From a virus: a stretch of 63,204 bases of DNA. The DNA is taken from positions 1-63,204 of IMG/VR virus record IMGVR_UViG_3300046412_000211. One strand, 5' to 3'. Positions 51,120 to 59,720 of the stretch are shown one piece after another. The translations under genes were made by a program, and so were the position numbers. The notes under the pieces were generated by a model. That model was not told where the DNA came from. It saw only the letters and a list, made by a program, of their open reading frames with translations, and did not search any database. The first letter of the stretch is position 1, and each line of letters begins with the position of its first letter.

Positions 51120-52001
51120 ATGTTATTAAAAGTAGGTTCAAAAGGACCAGAAGTCAAATCATTACAAGAGTTTTTAGGAATATCAGCTGATGGTATCTTT
51201 GGTAAAGGTACAGAGTTTGCAGTTAAGGAATTTCAAAAACTAAATGGATTAACAGTTGATGGATTAGTAGGGCCTGGAACTTGGGATTGTATGGGATTAG
51301 CAACAACTGATGATTCAGAAAAAACTTATACAACTGATAACGGATTAATAATCAATAGACACTTTTTACCGCCAGGTGAATATAAAAGTGGAATCACAAA
51401 AAAAGAATATTGTTTCTTACACCATACAGCAGGATGGCAAAACCCATATAGAACTGTAGACCATTGGGGTAGAGATAGTAGAGGTGCAGTAGCAACTGAA
51501 TTCGTTTTAGGTGGTCAATCAATCAAAGGTAACGATGAAACTTACGATGGTGAAATGGTTCAAGCATTTCCTGAAGGACATTATGGATGGCACTTAGGGA
51601 AAAATGGTTCACAACATATGCATACACATTCTGTAGGTATCGAAGTAAATAATTTCGGATACTTAAAGAATGGTAAAACATATGCTGGAACTACGGCACA
51701 TGAATCTCAAATCGTTACATTACCAAAACCATTCAGAGGGTTTAAAGATTGGCATAGATATTCTGATAAACAAATAGAAGCTTTAAGATTATGGATTCTT
51801 TGGATTGCAGAGAGAGATGGTATCGATGTAAGAAAAGGATTAGTAGAAGAAGTTAAGAAAAAAGGTGCAGATGGATTTGAATTCAATGAAGATGCATACT
51901 ATGGTAGAGTAAAAGGTATGTGGACTCATACTAATACTAGAAAAGATAAGTTTGATATGTTCCCACAACCCGAACTATTAGACATGTTGGTAGGGTTGTA
52001 A
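51120..52001 (+). CDS. Endolysin: peptidoglycan-binding domain plus N-acetylmuramoyl-L-alanine amidase
   Basis: A 293-residue lysin. Residues 1-60 are a PG_binding_1 domain ('GSKGPEVKSLQEFLGISADG', then GIFGKGTEFAVKEFQ and DGLVGPGTW). Residues about 90-230 are an Amidase_2 domain with zinc-site 'YCFLHHTAGWQNPYRTVDHW', 'GWHLGKNGSQHMHTHSVGIE' and 'WHRYSDKQIEALR'. It cuts the amide between muramic acid and the stem peptide. No signal peptide, so it needs a holin; two holin-like genes lie 5 kb downstream. Confidence 0.92.
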   Translation: MLLKVGSKGPEVKSLQEFLGISADGIFGKGTEFAVKEFQKLNGLTVDGLVGPGTWDCMGLATTDDSEKTYTTDNGLIINRHFLPPGEYKSGITKKEYCFLHHTAGWQNPYRTVDHWGRDSRGAVATEFVLGGQSIKGNDETYDGEMVQAFPEGHYGWHLGKNGSQHMHTHSVGIEVNNFGYLKNGKTYAGTTAHESQIVTLPKPFRGFKDWHRYSDKQIEALRLWILWIAERDGIDVRKGLVEEVKKKGADGFEFNEDAYYGRVKGMWTHTNTRKDKFDMFPQPELLDMLVGL

Positions 52002-52038
52002 AATTAAGTAGTAATTTAGAATTTTTAATTTTATTTTT
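51999..52038 (+). terminator. AT-only hairpin with T-run after the endolysin
   Basis: TAAAATTAA (51999-52007) is perfectly complementary to TTAATTTTA (52025-52033), followed by TTTTT. The stem begins at the stop codon and has no G-C pair, so its strength is uncertain. Confidence 0.5.
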
Positions 52039-52040
52039 AC

Positions 52041-52048
52041 TATTTATA
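52041..52048 (+). promoter_or_regulatory. Late-type motif TATTTATA before the T9SS surface protein
   Basis: Directly after the hairpin and 42 bases before the ATG at 52091, so this envelope gene appears to be under phage late control. Confidence 0.5.
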
Positions 52049-52090
52049 TCAAAATAAGTTTAACGTATAACAGTATTTGGAAAATTTTCT

Positions 52091-55078
52091 ATGAAAAAGT
52101 ATTTAGTAAGTCTATTATTTTTGATGCCTTTCTTCTTAATGGCTCAAGATAGCTGGTTCAAATTAGAGGTGCAGTTCGATGCATACGCTGATGATGAATC
52201 ATTCGCATTATTAACACAAAATGGTGATACCTTAGTAAACTATCAACCATCAAATCCTTTCGAACTATGGTCAACCATAATCGAAGCAGATTCAGGAACT
52301 ATCGATATATCATTATTAGATGATTGGGGTGATGGATGGCAAGGTGGACCACAAAACAACAATTCAAACACAACGGCATGGTTAAAGATATCAAACGAAT
52401 GTCAAGGTACAATATTAGATTTAGATGTAGCAGGGTTGGGTAGTTTTACTCAATATGATACATCTTTTGTTTTAGACCCATGTGCACCTGCTGTTTGTAA
52501 TTTCTTAAATGAAACCACATATCAGATTTGTTTAAGTGGTGAACAAGCATTAGTAGTATGGGAATGGGAAAACGAATGGTGTGACCCAGTCAATGTAATC
52601 TTTTGGAATGATGAAGGATGGGGGCCATTTACACAAGGTGTAAATCCTGGCGCTACAAATTATGGAATGTTAGCTGGAAACGGGCAGATGCCACCTAATT
52701 GGAGTAGTGAACATTATCTTTATATAGAATATGCAGATGGTTCAGTATCAGATACAATGACATATACACCAACACCATGTATAGAAGGGTGTTTGGATAC
52801 AAATGAAACTGCATTCAACCCTTGGGCTACTGAGGATGATGGAAGTTGTAGTACAACTCTTTGCGACCCAGCAACTGAATATCCAATTACAATGGAAATC
52901 ACATTAGATAATTGGCCAGGTGAAACTTCGTGGATAATGACTACAAATACGCCAGCTGGTAACGTTTCAGTTCCTGTTGGTGAATATGATTATTCTGATT
53001 TTGGACAAACTTATACTTATGATTTTTGTGTATCTCAAACAGCAGGGTTCGAACTTGTTGTAAATGATACCTATGGTGATGGTATGGGTGGAACTGCACA
53101 ATCAGGACCAGGCGCTATCGTTATAAAAGATTGTTCTGGTGATACTATTTGGGAAATGACTAATCCAAACTTCGGAACTACACTTTACTCAGGAAACCAA
53201 ATGGCAACTGCGTGTCCTGTTATTCCTGATGTATTAGGATGTACAGACCCATTATATCAAGAATATAATCCAAATGCAAATATAGATGATGGTAGTTGTG
53301 CTACACCTCATATTTTTGGATGTATGGATACAAACTCAATAAATTATGATTCAAATGCAACTAAACAATCAATCGTTCCTGTATGTGATTACACATTAAC
53401 TATCGAAGATGGTGGTGGAGATGGTTGGGGTAATTCTTGGTTAGGTGTTGCTCAAGATGGTGTTCCTGTTGGAGTATTCACTATGGGACCAGGTAACTAC
53501 GAACAAACGTTCCAATTCCAATTGGAAACAGATAAAACTGTAGAAGTTTATTACTTTGAAGTTGCAGCACCACAACAATCACCTCAACAAGTAGAGTTCC
53601 AAACTTTACAGAACTCATTTACATTAGAAAATTCAGATAGTGTTGTTCTATTAGCATGGGGGCAAAACCCATTCTCTAATAACGGAGCAGGTGCATTACA
53701 ACCATTTGAAGCACCTTTCTATGAAAGGTGGGTAGGTGAACCTTATTGTGGTGATTCTTGTATTCCTATTGTTTTAGGTTGTACAGACCCAACGGCTCTA
53801 AACTATAATCCAGACGCAAATACAGAGGACCCAAATAATCCTTGTATTCCTTACATTGAAGGATGTATGAATCCATTAGCATTCAACTACAACCCTAACG
53901 CAACAGTCGATGATGGTAGTTGTGTTCCTGTAATCGTAGGTTGTATGGATGATACAATGTGGAATTATGATTCTACGGCAAATACGCCAGGTACTTGTAT
54001 TCCATTTATCTATGGTTGTACAGACCCTACCTCATTCAACTATGACCCTAACGCTAATACAGATGATGGTAGTTGTGTACCTATTATATATGGTTGTACA
54101 GACCCAACGGCATTCAACTACGATTCAACGGCAAATACTGATGATGGTTCGTGTATCGCAAGAGTGTATGGTTGTATGGATTCAACAATGTTTAATTACG
54201 ACCCATTAGCAAATACTGATGATGGTTCGTGTATTCCTTTCATCTACGGATGTATGGACCCACAATCGTTGAACTACGACCCATCAGCAAATACAAACCA
54301 AACATCAGCAACAGATTTCACAAATCCTTGTATTCCTATTGTATATGGGTGTATGGATTCAACATCATTTAATTATGACCCTAATGCAAACGTAGATAAC
54401 GGAAGTTGTGTACCATTTGTATATGGATGTATGGACCCGAATTCGTTTAATTACGACCCTGCCGCAAATGTGAATCAAGTATCCGCAACTGATTTATCGA
54501 ATCCTTGTATTCCGATTGTGTATGGTTGTACTGATTCAACATCGGTAAACTATGACCCGAATGCAAATGTTGATAACGGAAGTTGTATTACGGCAGTGGT
54601 TGGATGTACGGATGTATCGGCTTATAACTATGACCCGAACGCAAACGTATCAGATTCAACTGCTTGTTTATATGATGCGGGTTGTATTGGTGGACCAGGA
54701 AATCCATATTGGTTAAACAATCCTTGTTACGCTTGGGTAATTGATGTAGATACATATTGTTGTGATACAGAATGGGATTCAGATTGCCAGGAATTATACA
54801 ACTATTGTGAAGATGGATATCCATTAGATATTAGTGAATTAGGTGGAAGTAAGATTGCAGTTTATCCTAATCCAACAAATGATAAAATAACTATTAATAC
54901 TTCATTAAGAGATGTAAGTTATATGTTATTTGATTTGACTGGTAGATTACTACAAAGTGGTGAAGGAGTAAAGAGAGAAGAAGTTGATATATCAAATTAT
55001 CCAAACGCTGTTTACTTACTTAGAATAGAGTATGATGGAAACATTTACAATAAAAAAATTATAAAAGAGGATAGGTAG
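52091..55078 (+). CDS. Secreted repeat protein with a type IX secretion (T9SS) C-terminal sorting domain
   Basis: A 995-residue exported protein. Residues 1-19 are a signal peptide (MKKYLVSLLFLMPFFLMAQ). About residues 20-560 hold beta-rich domains with repeated 'DDWGDGWQGG', 'DTYGDGMGG' and 'DGGGDGWGNSW' loops. From 563 to about 860 are eleven contiguous units of G-C-T/M-D-P-x-x-x-N-Y-D-P-x-A-N-x-D-D-G-S-C. After a further Cys-rich stretch, residues about 918-995 form a type A sorting domain: 'SKIAVYPNPTNDKITINTSL', 'MLFDLTGRLLQSGEG' and 'YLLRIEYDGNIYNKKIIKED'. This tail is used only by Bacteroidota T9SS machines. The protein would be displayed on or released from infected cells. Confidence 0.85.
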   Translation: MKKYLVSLLFLMPFFLMAQDSWFKLEVQFDAYADDESFALLTQNGDTLVNYQPSNPFELWSTIIEADSGTIDISLLDDWGDGWQGGPQNNNSNTTAWLKISNECQGTILDLDVAGLGSFTQYDTSFVLDPCAPAVCNFLNETTYQICLSGEQALVVWEWENEWCDPVNVIFWNDEGWGPFTQGVNPGATNYGMLAGNGQMPPNWSSEHYLYIEYADGSVSDTMTYTPTPCIEGCLDTNETAFNPWATEDDGSCSTTLCDPATEYPITMEITLDNWPGETSWIMTTNTPAGNVSVPVGEYDYSDFGQTYTYDFCVSQTAGFELVVNDTYGDGMGGTAQSGPGAIVIKDCSGDTIWEMTNPNFGTTLYSGNQMATACPVIPDVLGCTDPLYQEYNPNANIDDGSCATPHIFGCMDTNSINYDSNATKQSIVPVCDYTLTIEDGGGDGWGNSWLGVAQDGVPVGVFTMGPGNYEQTFQFQLETDKTVEVYYFEVAAPQQSPQQVEFQTLQNSFTLENSDSVVLLAWGQNPFSNNGAGALQPFEAPFYERWVGEPYCGDSCIPIVLGCTDPTALNYNPDANTEDPNNPCIPYIEGCMNPLAFNYNPNATVDDGSCVPVIVGCMDDTMWNYDSTANTPGTCIPFIYGCTDPTSFNYDPNANTDDGSCVPIIYGCTDPTAFNYDSTANTDDGSCIARVYGCMDSTMFNYDPLANTDDGSCIPFIYGCMDPQSLNYDPSANTNQTSATDFTNPCIPIVYGCMDSTSFNYDPNANVDNGSCVPFVYGCMDPNSFNYDPAANVNQVSATDLSNPCIPIVYGCTDSTSVNYDPNANVDNGSCITAVVGCTDVSAYNYDPNANVSDSTACLYDAGCIGGPGNPYWLNNPCYAWVIDVDTYCCDTEWDSDCQELYNYCEDGYPLDISELGGSKIAVYPNPTNDKITINTSLRDVSYMLFDLTGRLLQSGEGVKREEVDISNYPNAVYLLRIEYDGNIYNKKIIKEDR
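53777..54669 (+). repeat. Coding repeat array of eleven GCxDPxxxNYDPxANxDDGSC units
   Basis: Units of about 21-33 codons, two lengthened with NQxSATDxxNPC endings; three looser copies lie upstream. Paired Cys in each unit suggest disulfide-braced, Asp-rich (possibly calcium-binding) modules. Confidence 0.85.
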
Positions 55079-55080
55079 AG

Positions 55081-56193
55081 ATGAAAAAATTAATATTTTT
55101 ATTATGTTTTATACCTTTTGTTATGCAAGGGCAGGATTCAATAACGCCGGTTGTAAAAGAAAAGAAAGAAGTTAAAAAACCATCTGAATTTAAGAAGAAA
55201 TTAAAAAGAGAGTTTAAGTTCTCTACTTTTTATGCGGCTTACAATGGGGCTAACTCAATTTCAGATGTAACAACATATTCAGTAACAGATGGGTTGACAA
55301 CTACAAGAACATCAACTCCATATGATTACTCAGCAGTATTTGGTATTAGAAAAATTCAAAGATTTGGATACGAACCAAATATTCAAAATAGATTTAAAAA
55401 TGGTACTGAAAACTCATTCTCAGATGCAGCTACTATCGGTAGTAAATCAAAAGGATTTGAGTATCTATTTGAATGGGATTTTAGAAGGCAGCAAGGTAAA
55501 ACATTCCTTAGCCAAGACCACTTCCTTAGATATATAGGTGATTGGTATGTGGTTAAGGTTGAATATCTACAAGACCAACTTGCAGATATTAATTACTTCG
55601 AAGCATCTCAGAGATACAGATATAAATTCAATAGAAAGTTTTCTGTAAACGCTGGATTAGTTCAAAGAATTTCAGAACCATATGGATTCGACCCTTTAGC
55701 AGATTGGATATTACAAACTGGTGATATTCATTTTACTAACTTAGCAATTAATGAAATGGGTTATGGGGTAGATTTTAGTGATGTAGATAATATTCAATAT
55801 TTAGACCCAAATGGTAATGTTGTAGCAAACTCAACAGAAGTGTGGGAAGCAGTTGTAATTCCTCAGGTTCTATCTGATTATGTGGATAGAGAAAGAGAAT
55901 TACTCCCATCTAAATTAGAATACTCTTTTGTCGTTGGATTTGATTATTACAAATATACTAAAGATTTTTGGTTACACTCTTGGGCAAATGTAATGCCATA
56001 CCATATAAAAAGTGATGACCAATATAGTTATCATAAGTATAATGGTGGAAATTGGATAGATTATTCAGGAGGATTAATTTTTGGATATAGATTTACAAAA
56101 TCATTAGGAATATTTACGGAAGGTAAATACCACAAATACTGGAATCGTAGTTGGTACGATTTCTCAATGGGTATAAACTTCATTATATTATAA
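55081..56193 (+). CDS. Putative outer-membrane beta-barrel protein
   Basis: A 370-residue exported protein two bases after the T9SS cargo gene. The signal peptide MKKLIFLLCFIPFVMQGQDS ends in a Bacteroidota-type site (Q at +1). After a Lys-rich segment (25-45), alternating aromatic/polar strands run to the C-terminus, which ends 'NRSWYDFSMGINFIIL', an aromatic-rich last strand of outer-membrane barrels. A phage-encoded surface barrel could mask receptors or partner the neighbouring cargo protein (inference). It does not look like PorP/SprF. Confidence 0.65.
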   Translation: MKKLIFLLCFIPFVMQGQDSITPVVKEKKEVKKPSEFKKKLKREFKFSTFYAAYNGANSISDVTTYSVTDGLTTTRTSTPYDYSAVFGIRKIQRFGYEPNIQNRFKNGTENSFSDAATIGSKSKGFEYLFEWDFRRQQGKTFLSQDHFLRYIGDWYVVKVEYLQDQLADINYFEASQRYRYKFNRKFSVNAGLVQRISEPYGFDPLADWILQTGDIHFTNLAINEMGYGVDFSDVDNIQYLDPNGNVVANSTEVWEAVVIPQVLSDYVDRERELLPSKLEYSFVVGFDYYKYTKDFWLHSWANVMPYHIKSDDQYSYHKYNGGNWIDYSGGLIFGYRFTKSLGIFTEGKYHKYWNRSWYDFSMGINFIIL

Positions 56194-56203
56194 GGGGTAA
56201 AAA

Positions 56204-56488
56204 ATGGCAAAACAGTTAAGTGAAGAAACTAAAATTACGTTAGACCTTAAAACAATAGGCTTGATTTTGGTAGGAGTTGCAACAGTAGTTGGTATGTGGT
56301 TCGCTCTACAAGCGGATATAGAGGAAGCAAAAGAGTTACCCGCTCCACTACCACCAGATGTTACTCGTATGGAATACGATATGAAAGACCAGTTGATTAG
56401 ACAAACAATTATGACTACTCAGGAGGATGTTGGTGAATTAAAGGAAGATATTAAACGTATCGAAGAAAAAATAGACAAACTACGATAA
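56204..56488 (+). CDS. Single-span membrane protein with coiled-coil (possible inner spanin)
   Basis: 94 residues: short cytoplasmic start, one transmembrane helix (about 17-35, 'TIGLILVGVATVVGMWFAL'), a Pro-rich linker (ELPAPLPPDV) and a C-terminal coiled coil ('QEDVGELKEDIKRIEEKIDK'). This is the topology of an inner-membrane spanin, and it lies just upstream of the holin-like genes. No lipoprotein partner is adjacent, though a 59-residue lipoprotein is encoded 3.2 kb downstream. Confidence 0.55.
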   Translation: MAKQLSEETKITLDLKTIGLILVGVATVVGMWFALQADIEEAKELPAPLPPDVTRMEYDMKDQLIRQTIMTTQEDVGELKEDIKRIEEKIDKLR

Positions 56489-56499
56489 AAGGGGTTTAT

Positions 56500-56826
56500 A
56501 TGAAAAAGTTTTTATTAATACCATTCATACTACTTAGTAACTTATTAGGAGCGCAAGTAGTAGTATTACATTTTAATGCTGGTTGGAATGAAGCTAACGA
56601 TGTTACTTGGGTTGATGAGTTGGAAGATTGTGAGATAGAACACATTGATATTGCAAAAAAACCAAAGTTACAACAAAAATGGAAAGTAGTAGTTGTACCT
56701 ACTGTACTAATTCTTCAGTACGATGAAGAGAAGAAACGGTATCAAGCTGATTTGAGTTTTAAGATGGCAGCGACTAGAGAAGAAGTTCAAGAAAAAATTG
56801 ATGAGATAATTTTGAGTGGATTCTAA
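56500..56826 (+). CDS. Exported thioredoxin-fold protein lacking the active-site cysteines
   Basis: 108 residues. Signal peptide about 1-18 (MKKFLLIPFILLSNLLGA, cleaved before Q). The rest follows a thioredoxin fold: 'VVVLHFNAGWNEANDVTWVD' where WCxxC would be, and the cis-Pro strand 'KWKVVVVPTVLILQYDEEKK'. No Cys is at the active site, so redox catalysis is unlikely; a binding or chaperone role in the periplasm is more probable. Confidence 0.65.
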   Translation: MKKFLLIPFILLSNLLGAQVVVLHFNAGWNEANDVTWVDELEDCEIEHIDIAKKPKLQQKWKVVVVPTVLILQYDEEKKRYQADLSFKMAATREEVQEKIDEIILSGF

Positions 56827-56834
56827 TATTCACC

Positions 56835-56843
56835 ATATTTATC
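56835..56843 (+). promoter_or_regulatory. Late-type motif ATATTTATC before the holin genes
   Basis: 21 bases before the ATG at 56865; an AAAGGAG ribosome site lies between. Confidence 0.45.
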
Positions 56844-56864
56844 ATTATAAAAAGGAGTTACATT

Positions 56865-57110
56865 ATGTTTAAATATATCGGGAGAAAATGGATGGCATTT
56901 AAGAATATTTTTAAGGATGATAACAACATTAACGAAAAAAACGTAATTGGGTTCATGTCTTTCGCAGTAATGACCTTATTCGCAGTAGTAGACTTAACTA
57001 CGGGTTACTTTGGAAAAGATTTAGTAATTAATGAGTTCATATACAATTCATTCGTTTGGATTACATTGGGCTGTTTCGGAATTGCGGGAATAGAGAAGTT
57101 CGCAAAATAA
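56865..57110 (+). CDS. Small two-span membrane protein (holin-like)
   Basis: 81 residues: a basic amphipathic start (MFKYIGRKWMAFKNIFKDD), then two hydrophobic segments (about 27-45 and 60-77). Size, topology and place before a larger holin-family gene suggest a holin or antiholin. No specific family recognised. Confidence 0.55.
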   Translation: MFKYIGRKWMAFKNIFKDDNNINEKNVIGFMSFAVMTLFAVVDLTTGYFGKDLVINEFIYNSFVWITLGCFGIAGIEKFAK

Positions 57111-57126
57111 ACTGAGTTTTTAAATT

Positions 57127-57570
57127 ATGGAAAATAATATGATGGTATTGAAAAACACTTACCTAATGGTAGGTATGGGCTTATCTTCAGCATGTGCTTT
57201 TATTGGGGCTTATCTGATGGAAGTAACAATGGGTAACGCAGAACAATATATGGCAGTAATGTTAGTTCTGTTATTAGATGGGTTTTTCGGAATCATCGCA
57301 GGTATAAAAAGAGAGGGGTTTAAAACCTACAAAGCTCTCAAAGTTTTGAAAAATATGTTTGCGTGGGTAGTAATACTAACTGTTATACTATCAATCGAAT
57401 TAGGGTTTCAGGGTACGGCATGGTTATCTGAAACAATTATAGCGCCATTTATGGTATTCCAAATGGCATCAGCGTTAAAGAACGCTTCTATGGCGGGATT
57501 CATTAAGAATGAACTACTTAATGAAATATTAGACAGAATCGACTCTCACAAAGGAAAACGCCAAAAATAA
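57127..57570 (+). CDS. Holin of the Phage_holin_4/TcdE-like family
   Basis: A 147-residue membrane protein with about four hydrophobic spans. 'VMLVLLLDGFFGIIAGIKRE' then 'FKTYKALKVLKNMFAWVVIL' is the diagnostic 'D-x-x-x-G-x-x-A' plus KxxxGxxxK-type region of this holin family, followed by 'MVFQMASALKNASMAGF'. It would form the inner-membrane lesion that releases the endolysin encoded at 51120. Confidence 0.75.
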   Translation: MENNMMVLKNTYLMVGMGLSSACAFIGAYLMEVTMGNAEQYMAVMLVLLLDGFFGIIAGIKREGFKTYKALKVLKNMFAWVVILTVILSIELGFQGTAWLSETIIAPFMVFQMASALKNASMAGFIKNELLNEILDRIDSHKGKRQK

Positions 57571-57589
57571 CTTTATTCTTTATAACTCC

Positions 57590-57598
57590 ATATTTATT
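57590..57598 (+). promoter_or_regulatory. Late-type motif ATATTTATT
   Basis: 5 bases before the ATG at 57604. Confidence 0.4.
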
Positions 57599-57603
57599 CA
57601 TAT

Positions 57604-57768
57604 ATGAATAGTATTAGACAATATGGTTGGAAAGATTGGATTTCAAATCCTCAGAACAAATCTTTATATGAAAAAGATATGAATGAAGGATTACGTCAAT
57701 TCAAATTGGAACAACAAAGAAGAACTAAATTAGTCCAAGTGGCTACATTTAATCAAAGAGGATATTAA
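57604..57768 (+). CDS. 54-residue protein of unknown function
   Basis: MNSIRQYGWKDWISNPQNKS followed by a basic helix (GLRQFKLEQQRRTKLVQ) and FNQRGY. Its stop overlaps the next start (TAATG), which supports translation. Not recognised. Confidence 0.5.
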   Translation: MNSIRQYGWKDWISNPQNKSLYEKDMNEGLRQFKLEQQRRTKLVQVATFNQRGY

Positions 57769-57962
57769 TGGAAAAGATAGAGAAATTAATGATTCTTTTA
57801 GAGAAGAAATATGGTGGAAAGACCATAACTGATGAAAGTAAGGATAAGATTAGAGAAATAGTACGTGAAGAGATAGCAAGGGTCGTAGAATCCCTTGAAG
57901 AAGTTAATGATTCGGAACACCCGATGACATTTGAATCACTCCAAAAAGTTTTGGATAAGTAG
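57768..57962 (+). CDS. 64-residue helical protein of unknown function
   Basis: A strongly charged, all-helical protein (EKIEKLMILLEKKYGG, 'DKIREIVREEIARVVESLEE'), ending FESLQKVLDK. Coupled to the preceding gene. Could be a small coiled-coil assembly factor; not recognised. Confidence 0.5.
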   Translation: MEKIEKLMILLEKKYGGKTITDESKDKIREIVREEIARVVESLEEVNDSEHPMTFESLQKVLDK

Positions 57963-57963
57963 A

Positions 57964-58062
57964 ATGTTGATGATTGGGTTTACGCAAACTAAATCTCACA
58001 GAAGAGTATCTATTTTAGATTACAATTCAGTAAAAGGAGAAAAAGTATATGCCTTTGTATAG
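57964..58062 (+). CDS. Possible 32-residue peptide overlapping the next gene
   Basis: ATG 57964, one base after the previous stop, reads MLMIGFTQTKSHRRVSILDY then NSVKGEKVYAFV. It overlaps the ParB-like gene by 14 bases. Too short to judge. Confidence 0.25.
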   Translation: MLMIGFTQTKSHRRVSILDYNSVKGEKVYAFV

Positions 58063-59170
58063 CAGAAAAGATATGCCTCAAGTGAATACTCAAAATTTGG
58101 GTAAGGCACTCGGTATGACTAAGCGTAAAGCTAAGGTTACAAAGGGTATGTCTCTTGCCGTAAATCTCAAACAATCTCAAAAAGAACTAATCAAATCCAA
58201 AGTAAAGGGAGTAGCTGCGAAATATAGTAAACCTACTGATATGAAACCTTTAATCATATCTAAGGATAATTACATAATAGATGGGCATCATCGTTGGGCA
58301 GCCGCAATTTACAAATTTGGTAAAGATGTAGAAATACCTACATATACAATACATCTTAAAAAAGATGAAGCAATCGAACTATATAACTCAGTAGCTAAAT
58401 CATTGGGTGAGAACATAACAGTTCCTATTAAGGTAGGTGATACTGTATTGGGTGGTAAGTTCAAAAACAAAAGAATCGTTGTTAAATCAATCGGTAAGAA
58501 CGAAAAAGGTGATATCACAATCAATAATAAACCACTTCTAAAATTTAGATTAATTCCTAAAACCGAAGGGTGGAGTAACAACTACAAAAAAAGTATTGAT
58601 TGTAACAATCCAAAAGGATTTTCTCAGAAAGCACATTGTGCTGGTAAAAAGAAAAGAGAGAATGTAGCACCAAATCACGATGGTAAATCAGCACCATATG
58701 GAAGTGGATATAAAAAGAAAAATGAAATCTACTTTGATATGTTTGGTAACAAATGTAAAAACGCAACTACATTGGATGGTAGATGTATCGATAAGTATCA
58801 CCCATCACCAACTATCAGAGAACCATTATCAGAAATACCAATGGCTGATTTACAGAAGATAGATAAGTTTGCAGATAAAAAACTTAATCCTGTTGATGTA
58901 GTAATCACCGATAAACATTTCTTTGATAGGTTGAATGACCCGAGAAATGATAAAGAGATATCATCAGCTGAACTTATAGGATTCTTTAAAAGATTGGCTA
59001 AAAAGAAAAAAGAGTTTTTATCATTCTTAGATAAATACAATCAGGTTGTAGCATCAGATGATAGAACTAATATCAATATACCTTTTATGAAACAAGCTAA
59101 CAAAGTGATAGCTAAAACAGTAATGAGAAAGAAAGATTTCAAAACTCAGAATCAGAAGGTTGAGATATGA
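58049..59170 (+). CDS. ParB-like nuclease-domain multidomain protein
   Basis: 373 residues. A ParB/sulfiredoxin-like N-terminal domain (about 30-130) has 'PLIISKDNYIIDGHHRWAAA', the DGHHR phosphate-binding loop. Around 180-200 is 'KSIDCNNPKGFSQKAHCAGK', a Cys-containing basic motif that I recall from several marine T4-type phage proteins. A second CKNATTLDGRC pair follows near 240. The C-terminal 90 residues ('VVITDKHFFDRLNDPRNDKE') resemble a small basic nuclease or toxin-like domain. ParB-fold domains act as CTPases or nucleases; which applies is unknown. Confidence 0.6.
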   Translation: MPLYSRKDMPQVNTQNLGKALGMTKRKAKVTKGMSLAVNLKQSQKELIKSKVKGVAAKYSKPTDMKPLIISKDNYIIDGHHRWAAAIYKFGKDVEIPTYTIHLKKDEAIELYNSVAKSLGENITVPIKVGDTVLGGKFKNKRIVVKSIGKNEKGDITINNKPLLKFRLIPKTEGWSNNYKKSIDCNNPKGFSQKAHCAGKKKRENVAPNHDGKSAPYGSGYKKKNEIYFDMFGNKCKNATTLDGRCIDKYHPSPTIREPLSEIPMADLQKIDKFADKKLNPVDVVITDKHFFDRLNDPRNDKEISSAELIGFFKRLAKKKKEFLSFLDKYNQVVASDDRTNINIPFMKQANKVIAKTVMRKKDFKTQNQKVEI

Positions 59171-59403
59171 TTAAGTTATTAAAAAAATTAAAAGATATAA
59201 TAGACCCAAACTATTGGGCTACCAAAATCGGTGAAAAATCTGGTTTATACGATAAAGCAGAAAAATCATCTATCCGTAAATGGGCATTAGGATTAGAAGG
59301 TTGGAAATGGTGGGCTTGGCAAATCGGTGGTGGAATATTGTTTGTAGTTATTGTAGAGTTTTTATTAAATAAAGTTGGGATGACAATGTTACCATGGCGA
59401 TAA
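59167..59403 (+). CDS. Small membrane protein of unknown function
   Basis: 78 residues, overlapping the ParB-like gene by 4 bases. A basic N-terminal half is followed by a Trp-rich amphipathic stretch (GWKWWAWQIGGG) and one hydrophobic helix (about 55-70). An additional lysis or envelope protein is possible. Confidence 0.5.
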   Translation: MIKLLKKLKDIIDPNYWATKIGEKSGLYDKAEKSSIRKWALGLEGWKWWAWQIGGGILFVVIVEFLLNKVGMTMLPWR

Positions 59404-59720
59404 AACTAAAAGACATACTAAACGAAAAGTTCGATTCAAAAGCTCAACAAAGGTATATGTTTAAGAACAAACCAAAGGTAGCTAAGAAGTTGGCAAGTAA
59501 GATGACTAAGCAGGATTACAAAGAACTTCCTGATAAGATAGATGAAACACTTCAGTATAATCAGATACCAACATCTATGATGAAAGATTTCTTACCAGTT
59601 GGTGCTATGACTTATACAACACCTGAAGAAAAGAAAAAAGCATTAAAATTATATAAAGATTTAAAAGATACAATCAACAAGTTTTGGAAAGACCATAAAA
59701 TTAATAGAAAGATAAAATAA
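59394..59720 (+). CDS. Small basic protein of unknown function
   Basis: 108 residues, Lys-rich and helical. 'KAQQRYMFKNKPKVAKKLAS' is a motif that I recall at the C-terminal ends of various marine phage proteins. It overlaps the previous gene by 10 bases and the following lipoprotein by one. Probably nucleic-acid-binding by charge; not recognised. Confidence 0.55.
   Translation: MAIKLKDILNEKFDSKAQQRYMFKNKPKVAKKLASKMTKQDYKELPDKIDETLQYNQIPTSMMKDFLPVGAMTYTTPEEKKKALKLYKDLKDTINKFWKDHKINRKIK

Noticed and set aside
52091-56193. Assembly chimera joining host chromosome to phage
   Set aside because: The T9SS and outer-membrane genes carry the same ATATTTATA motif upstream, share the strand and spacing of phage genes, and sit between the endolysin and holins.
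55081-56193. PorP/SprF-type T9SS partner barrel
   Set aside because: The typical N-terminal pattern of that family is not visible, and the neighbour has a type A, not type B, sorting domain.
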